Positions 18,765 through 29,697 are shown, numbered from the stretch's first letter. The stretch: 64,000 nt of DNA from Pseudomonas schmalbachii (GCF_017589465.1 NZ_JAELYA010000006.1:186001-250000), one strand, 5' to 3'. Notes: generated by a model not told the origin, from the letters alone. Made by a program: numbers and translations.

Positions 18765-19495
18765 TCTCGATCCAGAACGTCAGCAAATGGTACGGCGACT
18801 TCCAGGTCCTCACCGAGTGCACGACCCAGGTCGCCAAGGGTGAAGTGGTGGTGGTCTGCGGCCCGTCCGGTTCCGGCAAATCCACCCTGATCAAGTGCGT
18901 GAACGCGCTGGAGCCGTTCCAGCAGGGCGACATCGTGGTCGACCAGACCTCCATCGCCAGCCCGAAGACCGACCTGCCGAAGCTGCGCTCGCGGGTGGGC
19001 ATGGTGTTCCAGCACTTCGAGCTGTTCCCGCACCTGTCGATCACCGACAACCTGACCATCGCGCAGATCAAGGTGCTCGGCCGCGGCAAGGAAGAAGCCA
19101 CCGAGAAAGGACTGGCCCTGCTCGACCGTGTCGGCCTCAAAGCCCACGCGCACAAGCACCCCGGCCAGCTTTCCGGCGGCCAGCAGCAACGCGTCGCCAT
19201 CGCCCGCGCGCTGGCGATGGACCCGGTGGTGATGCTGTTCGACGAGCCGACCTCGGCGCTCGACCCGGAGATGGTCAACGAGGTGCTCGACGTGATGGTC
19301 CAGCTCGCCCAGGAAGGCATGACCATGATGTGCGTGACCCACGAGATGGGCTTCGCGCGCAAGGTCGCCGACCGCGTGATCTTCATGGACCGCGGGCAGA
19401 TCGTCGAGGACTGCCACAAGGACGAGTTCTTCGGCGACATCAACGCACGGTCGGACCGCGCACAGCAGTTCCTGGCGAAGATCCTCTCGCATTGA
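18761..19495 (+). CDS. aatP: Acidic amino acid ABC transporter ATPase AatP
   Basis: A 244-residue GlnQ-type ATPase. Walker A is G-P-S-G-S-G-K-S-T near residue 34, the signature L-S-G-G-Q-Q-Q-R-V, Walker B V-M-L-F-D-E-P-T-S-A-L-D, and the switch histidine is in C-V-T-H-E-M. It powers glutamate/aspartate uptake with AatJ, AatQ and AatM. The ATG overlaps the aatM stop (ATGA). A repeat and then aauS follow, so the regulators may be partly uncoupled from transporter expression. Confidence 0.94.
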   Translation: MISIQNVSKWYGDFQVLTECTTQVAKGEVVVVCGPSGSGKSTLIKCVNALEPFQQGDIVVDQTSIASPKTDLPKLRSRVGMVFQHFELFPHLSITDNLTIAQIKVLGRGKEEATEKGLALLDRVGLKAHAHKHPGQLSGGQQQRVAIARALAMDPVVMLFDEPTSALDPEMVNEVLDVMVQLAQEGMTMMCVTHEMGFARKVADRVIFMDRGQIVEDCHKDEFFGDINARSDRAQQFLAKILSH

Positions 19496-19505
19496 CTCCG
19501 TCCTC

Positions 19506-19565
19506 GTAGGGCGGGTGCAACCCGCCGCAATGCCGCCACGGACCGGCGGGTTGCACCCGCCCTAC
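19506..19565. repeat. Paired GTAGGGCGGGTGCAACCCGCC repeat
   Basis: A complete pair of arms between aatP and aauS, of the same family as those at 17192, 23687 and 52075. Confidence 0.85.
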
Positions 19566-19594
19566 GAAGCTGACGTCTACCCGACCTGCACTCT

Positions 19595-19617
19595 GTAGGA
19601 GCGAGCTTGCTCGCGAA
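19595..19617. repeat. Single-arm GTAGGAGCGAGCTTGCTCGCGAA repeat
   Basis: A short palindromic unit of the GTAGGAGC family without its partner arm, directly after the previous repeat. Confidence 0.7.
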
Positions 19618-19683
19618 CCCCGCCCCACGGATGTTCCCCGTCGCTTGCCCGGCCGCCGGGCTGGCCCGTCCCCGGTGACTGTG

Positions 19684-21569
19684 ATGCAATGCCGCAATTC
19701 CCCCGTGCCGCCATCGCTGACCGTGAAGCCGAGCCGCCTGCGCAACCTGCTGCTGCCAATCCTGCTGATCCTGCTGACCCTGGGCTTCGGCTATGGCGGC
19801 TATCTGGTCAGCCTCGGCGCCGGCACCCGCACGTTGATCGACAACGGCGAACGCCAGCTGGAGCTGCACGCTCGCGGGGTGGAAAGCGAGATCGACCGCT
19901 ACACCTACCTGCCCAGCCTGCTTGAGCTGGAAAGCGGCGTCAGCCATCTGCTCCTCGAACCGAGCGCGGCCCGCCGCGAGCGGGTCAACGCCTACCTCGA
20001 AGGACTCAACCGGCGCAGCGGCAGCCGCGCCATTTATCTGCTCGACACCTCCGGCCGGGTGGTCGCCACCAGCAACTGGCAGGACGCCGACAGCTATCTC
20101 GGCGAAGACCTGTCCTTCCGCGCCTATTTCCAGGACGCCGTGCGCGGCAAGCCCGGGCGCTTCTACGGCATCGGCAGCACCACCGGCGAACCCGGCTACT
20201 ACCTGGCGCACGGGCTGGTGCATGGCGGACGCATCGTCGGCGTGGCGGTGGTCAAGGTGCGCCTCGACGCCATCGAGCAACGCTGGGAGAAGGCCCGCCT
20301 GCATGCCTTCGTCAGCGACGAGAACGGCATCATCATCCTCTCCAGCGATCCGGCCCTGCGCCTGAAGGCGGTGCGTCCGCTCAGCGCCGACGACAAGGAG
20401 CGCCTGGCGCGCAGCATGCAGTACTACTGGTGGGCGCTGGACGAATGGCAGCCGCTGGCGCGCGAAGCGCTGGCGGAAAACATCGAGACCCTGACCTTCC
20501 CCGCCAGCGAAGCCGGGCATCGCGACGCGGTCAGCTACCTGTCGCAGACCCGCAAGCTGGCCGACACGCCGTGGAACTTCACCCTGTTCACCCCGCTCGC
20601 CGAGTTGCGCCGCGAAGCCATGATCCACGGCATCCTCGCCGCCGTCGGCTTCGCCCTGCTGGCGTTCCTGCTGATCGCCTGGAACGAACGGCGCAAGGTG
20701 CTCGCCACCCGCCTCGCCGCCCGCGAGGCGCTGGAGCAGGCGAACAACGAACTGGAGCGCCGGATCGCCGAGCGCACCGCCGACCTGCGTGCCAGCAACC
20801 AGCACCTGCGCGGGCAGATCCGCGAACGCCGGCAGGCCGAGGAAACCCTGCGCAAGGCCCAGGACCGACTGGTGCAGGCCGGCAAGCTGGCGGTGATCGG
20901 GCAGATGTCCACCAGCATCGCCCACGAACTCAACCAGCCGCTGGCGGCGCTGCGCACCCTCTCCGGCAACACCGTGCGCTTCCTCCAGCGCGGCAATCTC
21001 AACGTAGCCAGCAGCAACCTCGAAGCGATCAACGAGATGGTCGACCGCATGGGCCGCATCACCGCCAGCCTGCGCGCCTTCGCCCGGCGCGCCGACGATC
21101 ACGGCCAGGCGCGGCTGGGCAAGGCGGTGGACGCTGCCCTGCTGGTGCTGCAGGTACGCCTGAAGAACGTGCCGCTGACCCTGCACCGCGACCATGCCGA
21201 CGTCTGCCTGGCCATCGACCAGACGCGCCTCGAACAGATCCTGGTCAACCTGATCGCCAACGCCCTCGACGCCATGAGCGCCCAGGACGACCGCCAGCTC
21301 TGGCTCAGCGGCCGCGAGGAAGCCGGCCAGTACCACCTGACCGTGCGCGACAACGGCCCGGGCATTCCGCCGGACGCCCGCGTGCACCTGTTCGAACCCT
21401 TCTTCACCACCAAGCCCGGCGAACACGGACTCGGCCTTGGCCTTACCCTCTCGGCCAGCCTCGCCACCGCCGCCGGCGGCAGCCTCGGCGTGGCCCATCC
21501 GGAAGGCGGCGGTACCGCCTTCGAACTGATCCTGCCGCTGTTGCCGGCCCCTGCCGCGAGTAACGCCTC

Positions 21570-21573
<4 letters not shown>
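19684..21573 (+). CDS. aauS: Sensor histidine kinase AauS (DctB-like)
   Basis: A membrane kinase of about 629 residues. Helix 1 (about 25-45) is followed by a periplasmic double-CACHE sensor, helix 2 (about 310-330), a coiled-coil stretch (E-A-L-E-Q-A-N-N-E-L-E-R-R), the H-box T-S-I-A-H-E-L-N-Q-P-L-A-A-L-R-T-L, and an ATPase domain with N-L-I-A-N-A-L-D-A and the G-L-G-L-G-L box. This is the DctB/AauS layout, sensing acidic amino acids in the periplasm. The start is uncertain; I favour ATG 19684 over an upstream TTG. It overlaps aauR by four bases. Confidence 0.88.
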
Positions 21574-22892
<1,319 letters not shown>

Positions 22893-22910
22893 TGGAGGGT
22901 TCCAAAGAGC

Positions 22911-23029
22911 CCCTCACCCCAGCCCTCTCCCAGAGGGAGAGGGGGCACCACGGCAGAACGCGGAGCTCCGAGTTTCCCGGCGACTTCGAACAGTCCCCTC
23001 TCCCTCTGGGAGAGGGTTAGGGTGAGGGC
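22911..23029. repeat. CCCTCACCCCAGCCCTCTCCC inverted element, about 119 bp
   Basis: Outer arms read CCCCTCACCCCAGCCCTC and GAGAGGGTTAGGGTGAGGG. The interior, including CGGAGCTCCGAG, is nearly the same as in the copy at 53374, so the whole 119 bp moves as one unit. Confidence 0.85.
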
Positions 23030-23079
23030 GCCACGCAACCAGGAACACCCAGGTAATCGCCAACACCCCCGGTTTTCCC

Positions 23080-23126
23080 GCAGGAGCGGGCCATGCCCGC
23101 GAATCGCGCGCATGGCGCGCTCCTAC
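23080..23126. repeat. GCAGGAGCGGGCCATGCCCGCGAA repeat pair
   Basis: The left arm has GCGGGCCATGCCCGC, the right arm CGCGCATGGCGCGCTCCTAC, with some divergence between arms. It lies ahead of the 23206 gene. Confidence 0.75.
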
Positions 23127-23205
23127 ATGGGCCTCAACGCCGGCCATTGCCCTCGCCCCGCCCAACCCGGAAACTAGTCCCCCTCACCATACCCCGGAGG
23201 CCATC

Positions 23206-23676
23206 ATGGCCAGCAAAGACCACCCCGCCGCCCGCGAGGCCTTCTGGCAGCAGCTCTGCGCAGACAGCAACCTCGACCCGCAGAAGCGCCTGGCCGCGCG
23301 CAAGGCCATCCTCGCCCATGCCGACGCCCAGGACTGCAGCCTCTACCGCCCCGACGAGAACGATCCGGATGCGGAGGAAATGGACCTCGGCGACGCCCGG
23401 ATCGTCGTCACCGGCCCGTTCCAGGCGCCCGCCGAATGGAGCGCCGAGGAACGCGAGGAGTATTTCGGCGATGCCGATCCCGCGTCCTTCGTCAGTGCCT
23501 TCATCGAATGCGAGGCGGAGCCCGGTTCGCGCGAGTTCTTCCAGCCGGATGTCGGCGACTACGTGGCGGTCATGCCGACCCCGGATGCCGTGGTGATGTA
23601 CTACCTGCACGACTGGTACGAGGACGACAACGGCCGCGACTGCGTGCTGATCCTCGACGACCAGGACCTCGACTGA
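23206..23676 (+). CDS. Acidic hypothetical protein (156 aa)
   Basis: An ATG with GGAGG 7 bases upstream opens a 156-residue soluble, very acidic protein with no signal peptide or membrane helix. It shows D-E-N-D-P-D-A-E-E-M-D-L-G-D in the first half and ends W-Y-E-D-D-N-G-R-D-C-V-L-I-L-D-D-Q-D-L-D. Aromatic and valine-rich strands (V-M-Y-Y-L-H-D-W-Y) suggest a small beta-rich fold. I do not recognise the family. It stands alone between repeats, separate from aauR and the prp cluster. Confidence 0.75.
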   Translation: MASKDHPAAREAFWQQLCADSNLDPQKRLAARKAILAHADAQDCSLYRPDENDPDAEEMDLGDARIVVTGPFQAPAEWSAEEREEYFGDADPASFVSAFIECEAEPGSREFFQPDVGDYVAVMPTPDAVVMYYLHDWYEDDNGRDCVLILDDQDLD

Positions 23677-23686
23677 CTCCCTTCCC

Positions 23687-23738
23687 GTAGGGCGGGCGCA
23701 GCCCGCCTTGCCGATGTGGCGGGTTGCACCCGCCCTAC
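23687..23738. repeat. Paired GTAGGGCGGGCGCAGCCCGCC repeat
   Basis: A pair of arms, the left one slightly diverged (GGGCGCAGCCC). It ends about 22 bases before the first ATTGTCGACAC site of the prp promoter region. Confidence 0.85.
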
Positions 23739-23759
23739 GATCCATTGCCTCGGCAATGG

Positions 23760-23770
23760 ATTGTCGACAC
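23760..23770. promoter_or_regulatory. Distal GntR-type site upstream of the prp cluster
   Basis: ATTGTCGACAC matches the proximal site at 24015 in all 11 bases. It is 181 bases away from the second palindrome, so looping or an accidental copy are both possible. Confidence 0.45.
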
Positions 23771-23940
23771 TTCCCCCGCCCCTACCTCTGAAGAGGCCGC
23801 AATACCGTCCGGTTGTGGTATTGCCCGGTCATCCCTGAGCGCCGATTCTCGGTAATCCTGCTCCACCGGGCCGCGCGGCCCACCGACCACCTGTCGCATG
23901 AATGCAGACGCATACGGCATAAATCGGCCCTCTATTAGAC

Positions 23941-23954
23941 GATTGTCGACAATC
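23941..23954. promoter_or_regulatory. Perfect GntR operator palindrome upstream of the -35 box
   Basis: GATTGTCGACAATC is a perfect 14-base palindrome with GTC-GAC at its centre, fitting the GntR consensus GTM-N0/1-KAC. It lies 13 bases upstream of the -35 hexamer. Confidence 0.75.
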
Positions 23955-23967
23955 CTCCAAAACTTCA

Positions 23968-23996
23968 TTGACCTTACGCTTTGTGGTGGGTAAATT
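23968..23996 (+). promoter_or_regulatory. Sigma-70 promoter of the prp cluster
   Basis: TTGACC at 23968-23973, a 17-base spacer and TAAATT at 23991-23996. Palindromes lie on both sides, consistent with repression by the GntR protein encoded first in the operon. Confidence 0.75.
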
Positions 23997-24014
23997 TCGC
24001 CCCACAACGAGAAC

Positions 24015-24025
24015 ATTGTCGACAC
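24015..24025. promoter_or_regulatory. Proximal GntR-type site at the prpR start codon
   Basis: ATTGTCGACAC ends one base before the prpR ATG at 24027, downstream of the expected transcription start. A repressor bound here would block the leader; the site also occupies the ribosome-binding position, and no clear Shine-Dalgarno sequence is visible. Confidence 0.65.
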
Positions 24026-24026
24026 C

Positions 24027-24731
24027 ATGAACGAACTCATTACCCTGCCCACCTCCCCGGAGGACGAAAGCGAGACCCTTGCGGAGCACGTCTTCCGCAA
24101 GATCCAGTCCGCCATCGTCAAGGGTGAGATCGCCCCCGGCAGCAAGATCTCCGAGCCGGAACTGGCGCGCACCTACGGCATCAGCCGCGGTCCGCTGCGC
24201 GAGGCGATCCACCGTCTGGAAGGCCAGAAGCTGCTGGTGCGCGTGCCGCACGTGGGCGCACGGGTGGTGTCGCTGAGTCTCGCAGAGCTGGTCGAGCTCT
24301 ATGAAATCCGCGAATCCCTCGAAGGCATGGCCTGCCGGCTGGCCGCCGAGCGCATGAGCCAGGCGGAAATCGACGAGCTGCGCCGGGTGCTCGATACCCA
24401 CGAGCGCGACGAGGCCTTCCAGGCCGGCCGCGGCTACTACCAGCAGGAAGGCGACTACGACTTCCACTACCGGATCATCCAGGGCAGCGGCAACACGACC
24501 TTGACCCGCATGCTCTGCAACGAGCTGTACCAGCTGGTGCGCATGTACCGGCTGCAGTACTCGGCAACGCCCAACCGGCCGCGCCAGGCCTTCAACGAGC
24601 ACCACCGCATTCTCGACGCCATCGCCGATCGCGATGGAGAGATGGCCGAGCTGTTGATGCGCCGTCACATCGGCGCCTCGCGGCGCATCATCCAAAGCCA
24701 GATAGCCCAGAACAAACGAGGTGAAGCATGA
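24027..24731 (+). CDS. prpR: GntR/FCD-family regulator of the methylcitrate cluster
   Basis: A 234-residue regulator. The N-terminal winged helix reads [26 protein letters not shown]. The C-terminal FCD ligand domain has the metal-binding pattern with D-F-H near residue 149 and H-H-R-I-L-D-A-I near 193. As first gene of the operon with palindromes around its promoter, it is most likely an autorepressor released by 2-methylcitrate or a related acid. It is not related to the sigma-54-type PrpR of enterics. Its end overlaps prpB by four bases. Confidence 0.87.
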   Translation: MNELITLPTSPEDESETLAEHVFRKIQSAIVKGEIAPGSKISEPELARTYGISRGPLREAIHRLEGQKLLVRVPHVGARVVSLSLAELVELYEIRESLEGMACRLAAERMSQAEIDELRRVLDTHERDEAFQAGRGYYQQEGDYDFHYRIIQGSGNTTLTRMLCNELYQLVRMYRLQYSATPNRPRQAFNEHHRILDAIADRDGEMAELLMRRHIGASRRIIQSQIAQNKRGEA

Positions 24732-25612
24732 CCTACAAGACCCCCGGCCAGCGTTTCCGCGATGCCCTCGCCGAGGAATCCCCGCTGCAGGTAATTGGCG
24801 CGATCAACGCCAACCACGCCCTGCTGGCCAAACGTGCCGGCTTCAAGGCCATCTACCTGTCCGGTGGCGGTGTGGCCGCTGGCTCCCTGGGCCTGCCGGA
24901 TCTGGGTATCAACACCCTGGATGACGTGCTCACCGACGTACGCCGCATCACCGACGTCTGCGACCTGCCGCTGCTGGTCGACATCGACACCGGCTTCGGT
25001 CCGAGCGCCTTCAACATCGAGCGTACCGTCAAGAACCTGATCAAGGCCGGCGCCGCCGCTGCCCACATCGAAGACCAGGTCGGCGCCAAGCGTTGCGGCC
25101 ACCGTCCGGGCAAGGAAATCGTCTCCACCGAGGAGATGGTTGACCGCGTGAAAGCCGCCGCCGATGCCAAGACCGACCCGAACTTCTTCCTGATCGCCCG
25201 TACCGACGCCATCCAGGCCGAAGGTGTGGACGCGGCCATCGAGCGCTGCCTGCGCTACGTCGAGGCCGGCGCCGACTGCATCTTCGCCGAGGCCGCCTAC
25301 GACCTGCCGACCTACGAGCGCTTCGTCAAGGAAGTGAACGTACCGATCCTGGCCAACATCACCGAGTTCGGCGCCACCCCGCTGTTCTCCCGTGAAGAAC
25401 TGGCCTCCGTCGGCGTCGCCATCCAGCTGTACCCGCTGTCCGCCTTCCGCGCCGCCAACAAGGCTGCCGAGGCCGTGTACACCTCGATCCGCCAGAACGG
25501 CCACCAGCGCGACGTCATCGAGATCATGCAGACCCGCGCGGAGCTGTACGACCGCATCGGCTACCACGCCTTCGAGAACAAACTCGACGCGCTGTTCGCC
25601 GCCAAGAAGTAA
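24728..25612 (+). CDS. prpB: 2-Methylisocitrate lyase PrpB
   Basis: A 294-residue isocitrate lyase/PEP mutase-family enzyme, the normal length for PrpB. It has [24 protein letters not shown] with the catalytic cysteine, and F-L-I-A-R-T-D-A. It splits 2-methylisocitrate into pyruvate and succinate, the last step of the cycle. The start overlaps the regulator stop as ATGA and follows GAGGTG. An 81-base gap with a fresh ribosome site separates it from prpC. Confidence 0.96.
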   Translation: MTYKTPGQRFRDALAEESPLQVIGAINANHALLAKRAGFKAIYLSGGGVAAGSLGLPDLGINTLDDVLTDVRRITDVCDLPLLVDIDTGFGPSAFNIERTVKNLIKAGAAAAHIEDQVGAKRCGHRPGKEIVSTEEMVDRVKAAADAKTDPNFFLIARTDAIQAEGVDAAIERCLRYVEAGADCIFAEAAYDLPTYERFVKEVNVPILANITEFGATPLFSREELASVGVAIQLYPLSAFRAANKAAEAVYTSIRQNGHQRDVIEIMQTRAELYDRIGYHAFENKLDALFAAKK

Positions 25613-25693
25613 CCGGCACGCGGGCCGGCTCGAATCCCGGGCCGGTCTGCGTAGAAGAAGCACAATCCAACCGGATCAATTGAGGAGATAGTC

Positions 25694-26857
25694 ATGACTG
25701 CTTCCGTAGAAACCACCACTCCTGGCTTCAAGCCGAAGAAATCCGTCGCCCTGAGCGGCACCGCCGCCGGCAACACCGCACTCTGCACCGTCGGCCGTAC
25801 CGGTAACGACCTGCACTACCGTGGCTATGACGTTCTCGACTTCGCCAACCGCTGCGAATTCGAAGAAATCGCCCACCTGCTGGTCCACGGCAAACTGCCG
25901 AACGTTGCCGAACTGGCTGGCTACAAGGCCAAACTGAAAGCCCTGCGCGGCATCCCGGCCTCCCTCAAGGCTTCCCTTGAGCAACTGCCGCCGTCCGCTC
26001 ACCCGATGGACGTGATGCGCACCGCCGTGTCCGTACTGGGCTGCGTTTCGCCGGAGAAGGAAGACCACAACCACCCGGGCGCCCGCGACATCGCCGACAA
26101 GCTGATGGCCTCCCTGGGTTCGGCCCTGCTGTACTGGTACCACTTCAGCCACAACGGCAAGCGCATCGACGTGGAAACCGACGATGACTCCATCGGCGGC
26201 CACTTCCTGCACCTGCTGCACGGCGAGAAGCCGCGCGAGTCGTGGGTTCGCGCCATGCACACCTCGCTGAACCTGTACGCCGAGCACGAGTTCAACGCCT
26301 CCACCTTCACCTCCCGCGTGATCGCTGGCACCGGCTCCGACATGTTCTCCTGCATCGCCGGCGCCATTGGCGCGCTGCGTGGTCCGAAGCACGGCGGCGC
26401 CAACGAAGTGGCCTTCGAGATCCAGAAGCGCTACGACAATCCGGACGAAGCTGAAGCCGACATCCGCGCCCGCGTCGAGAAGAAGGAAGTCGTCATCGGC
26501 TTCGGTCACCCGGTCTACACCGTTGCCGACCCGCGCAACAAGGTGATCAAGGAAGTCGCTCGCGAGCTGTCCAACGAGCAGTCCAACACCAAGATGTTCG
26601 ACATCGCCGAGCGTCTGGAAACCATCATGTGGGACATCAAGAAGATGTTCCCGAACCTCGACTGGTTCAGCGCCGTCAGCTACCACATGATGGGCGTGCC
26701 CACCGCCATGTTCACCCCGCTGTTCGTGATCGCCCGTACCGCCGGCTGGTCCTCCCACGTCATCGAGCAGCGCATCGACGGCAAGATCATCCGCCCGAGC
26801 GCCAACTACGTCGGCCCGGAAGACCTGAAGTTCGTAGAACTCAAGGACCGCAAATAA
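25694..26857 (+). CDS. prpC: 2-Methylcitrate synthase PrpC
   Basis: A 387-residue short-type citrate synthase. It has the active-site region [24 protein letters not shown], and the C-terminal R-P-S-A-N-Y-V-G-P. PrpC condenses propionyl-CoA with oxaloacetate to 2-methylcitrate. The ATG at 25694 follows GAGGAG. acnD starts one base after the stop, so translation is probably coupled. Codon use in prpB-prpC-acnD is more biased than in neighbours, suggesting strong expression. Confidence 0.95.
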   Translation: MTASVETTTPGFKPKKSVALSGTAAGNTALCTVGRTGNDLHYRGYDVLDFANRCEFEEIAHLLVHGKLPNVAELAGYKAKLKALRGIPASLKASLEQLPPSAHPMDVMRTAVSVLGCVSPEKEDHNHPGARDIADKLMASLGSALLYWYHFSHNGKRIDVETDDDSIGGHFLHLLHGEKPRESWVRAMHTSLNLYAEHEFNASTFTSRVIAGTGSDMFSCIAGAIGALRGPKHGGANEVAFEIQKRYDNPDEAEADIRARVEKKEVVIGFGHPVYTVADPRNKVIKEVARELSNEQSNTKMFDIAERLETIMWDIKKMFPNLDWFSAVSYHMMGVPTAMFTPLFVIARTAGWSSHVIEQRIDGKIIRPSANYVGPEDLKFVELKDRK

Positions 26858-26858
26858 G

Positions 26859-29480
26859 ATGAACAGCAATTACCGTAAAAGCCTGCCCGGCACACAGCTG
26901 GACTACTTCGACGCCCGCGCGGCCGTCGAAGAGATCCAGTCTGGTGCCTGGGAAAAACTGCCGTACACCTCGCGCGTGCTCGCCGAGCAGCTGGTGCGCC
27001 GCTGCGACCCGGCGGACCTGACCGCTTCGCTGGAACAGCTGGTCTACCGCAAGCGCGACCTGGACTTCCCCTGGTACCCGGCACGCGTGGTCTGCCACGA
27101 CATCCTCGGCCAGACTGCGCTGGTCGACCTGGCCGGCCTGCGCGACGCCATCGCCGACCAGGGCGGTGATCCGTCCAAGGTCAACCCGGTGGTTCCGACC
27201 CAGCTGATCGTCGACCACTCGCTGGCCGTGGAAGCCCCGGGCTTCGACCCGGACGCCTTCGAGAAGAACCGCGCCATCGAGGACCGTCGTAACGAGGACC
27301 GCTTCCACTTCATCGAGTGGACCAAGACCGCGTTCAAGAACGTCGACGTGATCCCGGCCGGCAACGGCATCATGCACCAGATCAACCTGGAGAAAATGAG
27401 CCCGGTGATCCAGGCGCGTGGCGGCGTGGCCTACCCCGACACCTGCGTCGGCACCGACTCGCACACTCCGCACGTCGATGCGCTGGGTGTGATCGCCATC
27501 GGCGTAGGTGGTCTGGAAGCGGAAACCGTGATGCTCGGCCATCCGTCCATGATGCGTCTGCCCGACATCGTCGGCGTCGAGCTGACCGGCAAGCGCCAGC
27601 CTGGCATCACCGCCACCGACATCGTCCTGGCCCTGACCGAGTTCCTGCGCAAGGAACGCGTGGTGGGTGCCTACGTCGAGTTCTTCGGCGAGGGTGCTGA
27701 CAGCCTGTCCATCGGCGACCGCGCGACCATCTCCAACATGTGCCCGGAATACGGCGCCACCGCCTCGATGTTCTACATCGACGGTCAGACCATCGACTAC
27801 CTCAAGCTCACTGGCCGCGAGCCGGAGCAGGTTGCGCTGGTGGAGAACTACGCGAAGACCGTCGGTCTGTGGGCGGACAGCCTGAAGACCGCCGAGTACG
27901 AGCGCGTGCTGAGCTTCGACCTGGGCAGCGTGGTACGCAACCTGGCCGGTCCGTCCAACCCGCACCGCCGCCTGCCGACTTCGGCGCTGGCCGAGCGCGG
28001 CATCGCCGACGAAGCCAAGCTGCAAGCCGGCAAGGCCGAGGAAGCTTCGGGCCTGATGCCCGATGGCGCGGTGATCATCGCGGCCATCACCAGCTGCACC
28101 AACACTTCCAACCCGCGCAACGTGGTCGCCGCCGGTCTGCTGGCGAAGAAGGCCAACGAGCTGGGCCTGGTGCGCAAGCCGTGGGTGAAGACCTCCTTCG
28201 CCCCGGGCTCCAAGGTCGCCAAGCTGTACCTGGAAGAAGCCGGCCTGCTGCCGGAACTGGAGAAGCTGGGCTTCGGCATCGTCGGCTACGCCTGCACCAC
28301 CTGCAACGGCATGTCCGGCGCGCTGGACCCGGTGATTCAGCAGGAAATCATCGACCGCGACCTGTACGCCACCGCCGTACTGTCGGGCAACCGCAACTTC
28401 GATGGCCGTATCCACCCGTACGCCAAGCAGGCCTTCCTGGCCTCGCCGCCGCTGGTGGTCGCCTACGCCCTCGCCGGTACCGTGCGCTTCGACATCGAGC
28501 AGGACGTGCTGGGCACCGACAAGAACGGCAACCCGATCACCCTGAAGGACCTGTGGCCGTCCGACGAAGAGATCGACGCCATCGTCGCCTCCAGCGTGAA
28601 GCCGGAGCAGTTCCGCCAGATCTACATCCCGATGTTCGATCTGGGCAGTGTGCAGGAAGCGGAAAGCCCGCTGTACGACTGGCGTCCGATGTCCACCTAC
28701 ATCCGCCGTCCGCCGTACTGGGAAGGCGCGCTGGCTGGTGAGCGCACGCTGAAAGGCATGCTGCCGCTGGCGATCCTGCCGGACAACATCACTACCGACC
28801 ACCTGTCGCCGTCCAACGCGATCCAGATGAGCTCGGCAGCCGGTGAATACCTGCACAAGATGGGCGTGCCGGAGGAGGACTTCAACTCCTACGCGACCCA
28901 CCGCGGCGACCACCTGACTGCACAGCGCGCTACCTTCGCCAACAAGGAACTGGTCAATGAAATGGCCATTGTTGACGGCGCAGTGAAGAAGGGTTCGCTG
29001 GCGCGCGTCGAGCCGGAAGGCAAGGTCATGCGCATGTGGGAAGCCATCGAAACCTACATGAACCGCAAGCAGAACCTGATCATCGTCGCCGGCGCCGACT
29101 ACGGCCAGGGCTCGTCCCGTGACTGGGCGGCCAAGGGCGTGCGTCTGGCTGGCGTGGAAGTGATCGTCGCCGAAGGCTTCGAGCGCATCCACCGCACCAA
29201 CCTGGTCGGCATGGGCGTTCTGCCGGTCGAGTTCAAGCCGGGCACCACCCGCCTGACCCTCGGCCTCGACGGCACCGAGACCTACGACATCGAAGGCGAG
29301 CTGTCGCCGCGCTGCGACCTGACCCTGGTGGTCAATCGCCGCAACGGTGAAGTGGTCCGCGTCCCGGTCACCTGCCGCCTGGACACCGCCGCCGATGTCA
29401 GCGTGTACAACGCCGGTGGCGTGCTGCAGCGCTTTGCCAAGGACTTCCTGAAGTCCTCGGCCGAAGCCGCGACCGCGTAA
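26859..29480 (+). CDS. acnD: Fe-S 2-methylcitrate dehydratase AcnD
   Basis: An 873-residue aconitase-family enzyme. Cluster cysteines are in A-I-T-S-C-T-N-T-S-N and A-C-T-T-C-N-G. The swivel domain ends with G-S-S-R-D-W-A-A-K-G. AcnD dehydrates 2-methylcitrate to 2-methyl-trans-aconitate, which needs PrpF for further use, and prpF follows downstream. The start directly follows prpC. A GC-rich stem-loop and repeats follow the stop, so prpF may be transcribed at a lower level. Confidence 0.95.
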   Translation: MNSNYRKSLPGTQLDYFDARAAVEEIQSGAWEKLPYTSRVLAEQLVRRCDPADLTASLEQLVYRKRDLDFPWYPARVVCHDILGQTALVDLAGLRDAIADQGGDPSKVNPVVPTQLIVDHSLAVEAPGFDPDAFEKNRAIEDRRNEDRFHFIEWTKTAFKNVDVIPAGNGIMHQINLEKMSPVIQARGGVAYPDTCVGTDSHTPHVDALGVIAIGVGGLEAETVMLGHPSMMRLPDIVGVELTGKRQPGITATDIVLALTEFLRKERVVGAYVEFFGEGADSLSIGDRATISNMCPEYGATASMFYIDGQTIDYLKLTGREPEQVALVENYAKTVGLWADSLKTAEYERVLSFDLGSVVRNLAGPSNPHRRLPTSALAERGIADEAKLQAGKAEEASGLMPDGAVIIAAITSCTNTSNPRNVVAAGLLAKKANELGLVRKPWVKTSFAPGSKVAKLYLEEAGLLPELEKLGFGIVGYACTTCNGMSGALDPVIQQEIIDRDLYATAVLSGNRNFDGRIHPYAKQAFLASPPLVVAYALAGTVRFDIEQDVLGTDKNGNPITLKDLWPSDEEIDAIVASSVKPEQFRQIYIPMFDLGSVQEAESPLYDWRPMSTYIRRPPYWEGALAGERTLKGMLPLAILPDNITTDHLSPSNAIQMSSAAGEYLHKMGVPEEDFNSYATHRGDHLTAQRATFANKELVNEMAIVDGAVKKGSLARVEPEGKVMRMWEAIETYMNRKQNLIIVAGADYGQGSSRDWAAKGVRLAGVEVIVAEGFERIHRTNLVGMGVLPVEFKPGTTRLTLGLDGTETYDIEGELSPRCDLTLVVNRRNGEVVRVPVTCRLDTAADVSVYNAGGVLQRFAKDFLKSSAEAATA

Positions 29481-29489
29481 GTGAAAAAC

Positions 29490-29519
29490 CCGCCGCGGGG
29501 TGGAAACATCCCGCGGCGG
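29490..29519 (+). terminator. Stem-loop after acnD
   Basis: CCGCCGCGGG-N10-CCCGCGGCGG is a perfect 10-pair stem 10 bases after the acnD stop. There is no T-run, so it may attenuate or protect mRNA rather than stop transcription fully. Confidence 0.6.
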
Positions 29520-29527
29520 TCCGGATC

Positions 29528-29603
29528 GTAGGTTGGCGCTGAGCGCAGCGAAGCCCAACTAATGCCGCGCAGCATGGGTATCGCTGCGCTCAACCCATCC
29601 TAC
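29528..29603. repeat. Hybrid repeat: GTAGGTTGG left arm with GGTATCGC right arm
   Basis: The left arm is of the GTAGGTTGGCGCTGAGCGCA family, the right arm (ATGGGTATCGCTGCGCTCAA) of the GGATGGGTTGAGCG family. The two families thus pair with each other and share ancestry. Confidence 0.75.
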
Positions 29604-29618
29604 GACCTCCGGTACCCT

Positions 29619-29659
29619 GTAGGAGCCAGCTTGCTGGCGATCCCCAGGCTGGCTCCTAC
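29619..29659. repeat. GTAGGAGCCAGCTTGCTGGC short inverted repeat
   Basis: GTAGGAGCCAGC and GCTGGCTCCTAC arms around a compact centre, just before prpF. It is a short form of the 90-base element at 45100 and 48180. Confidence 0.8.
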
Positions 29660-29697
29660 AGGCTACCGAAACCCCGTTTGCCGCGAAGGAAATAGAC

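Noticed and set aside
18733-21498. 921-codon open frame on the minus strand across aatP-aauS
   Set aside because: It lies antisense to clear genes with full domain motifs. Such long shadow frames are normal in very GC-rich DNA, and its product is low-complexity with no recognisable domain.
24027-24731. Enteric-type PrpR (sigma-54 activator)
   Set aside because: The protein is a GntR/FCD regulator and no GG-N10-GC promoter lies before prpB.
26841-29558. 905-codon open frame opposite acnD
   Set aside because: Antisense shadow of acnD; histidine-, valine- and glycine-rich product without motifs.
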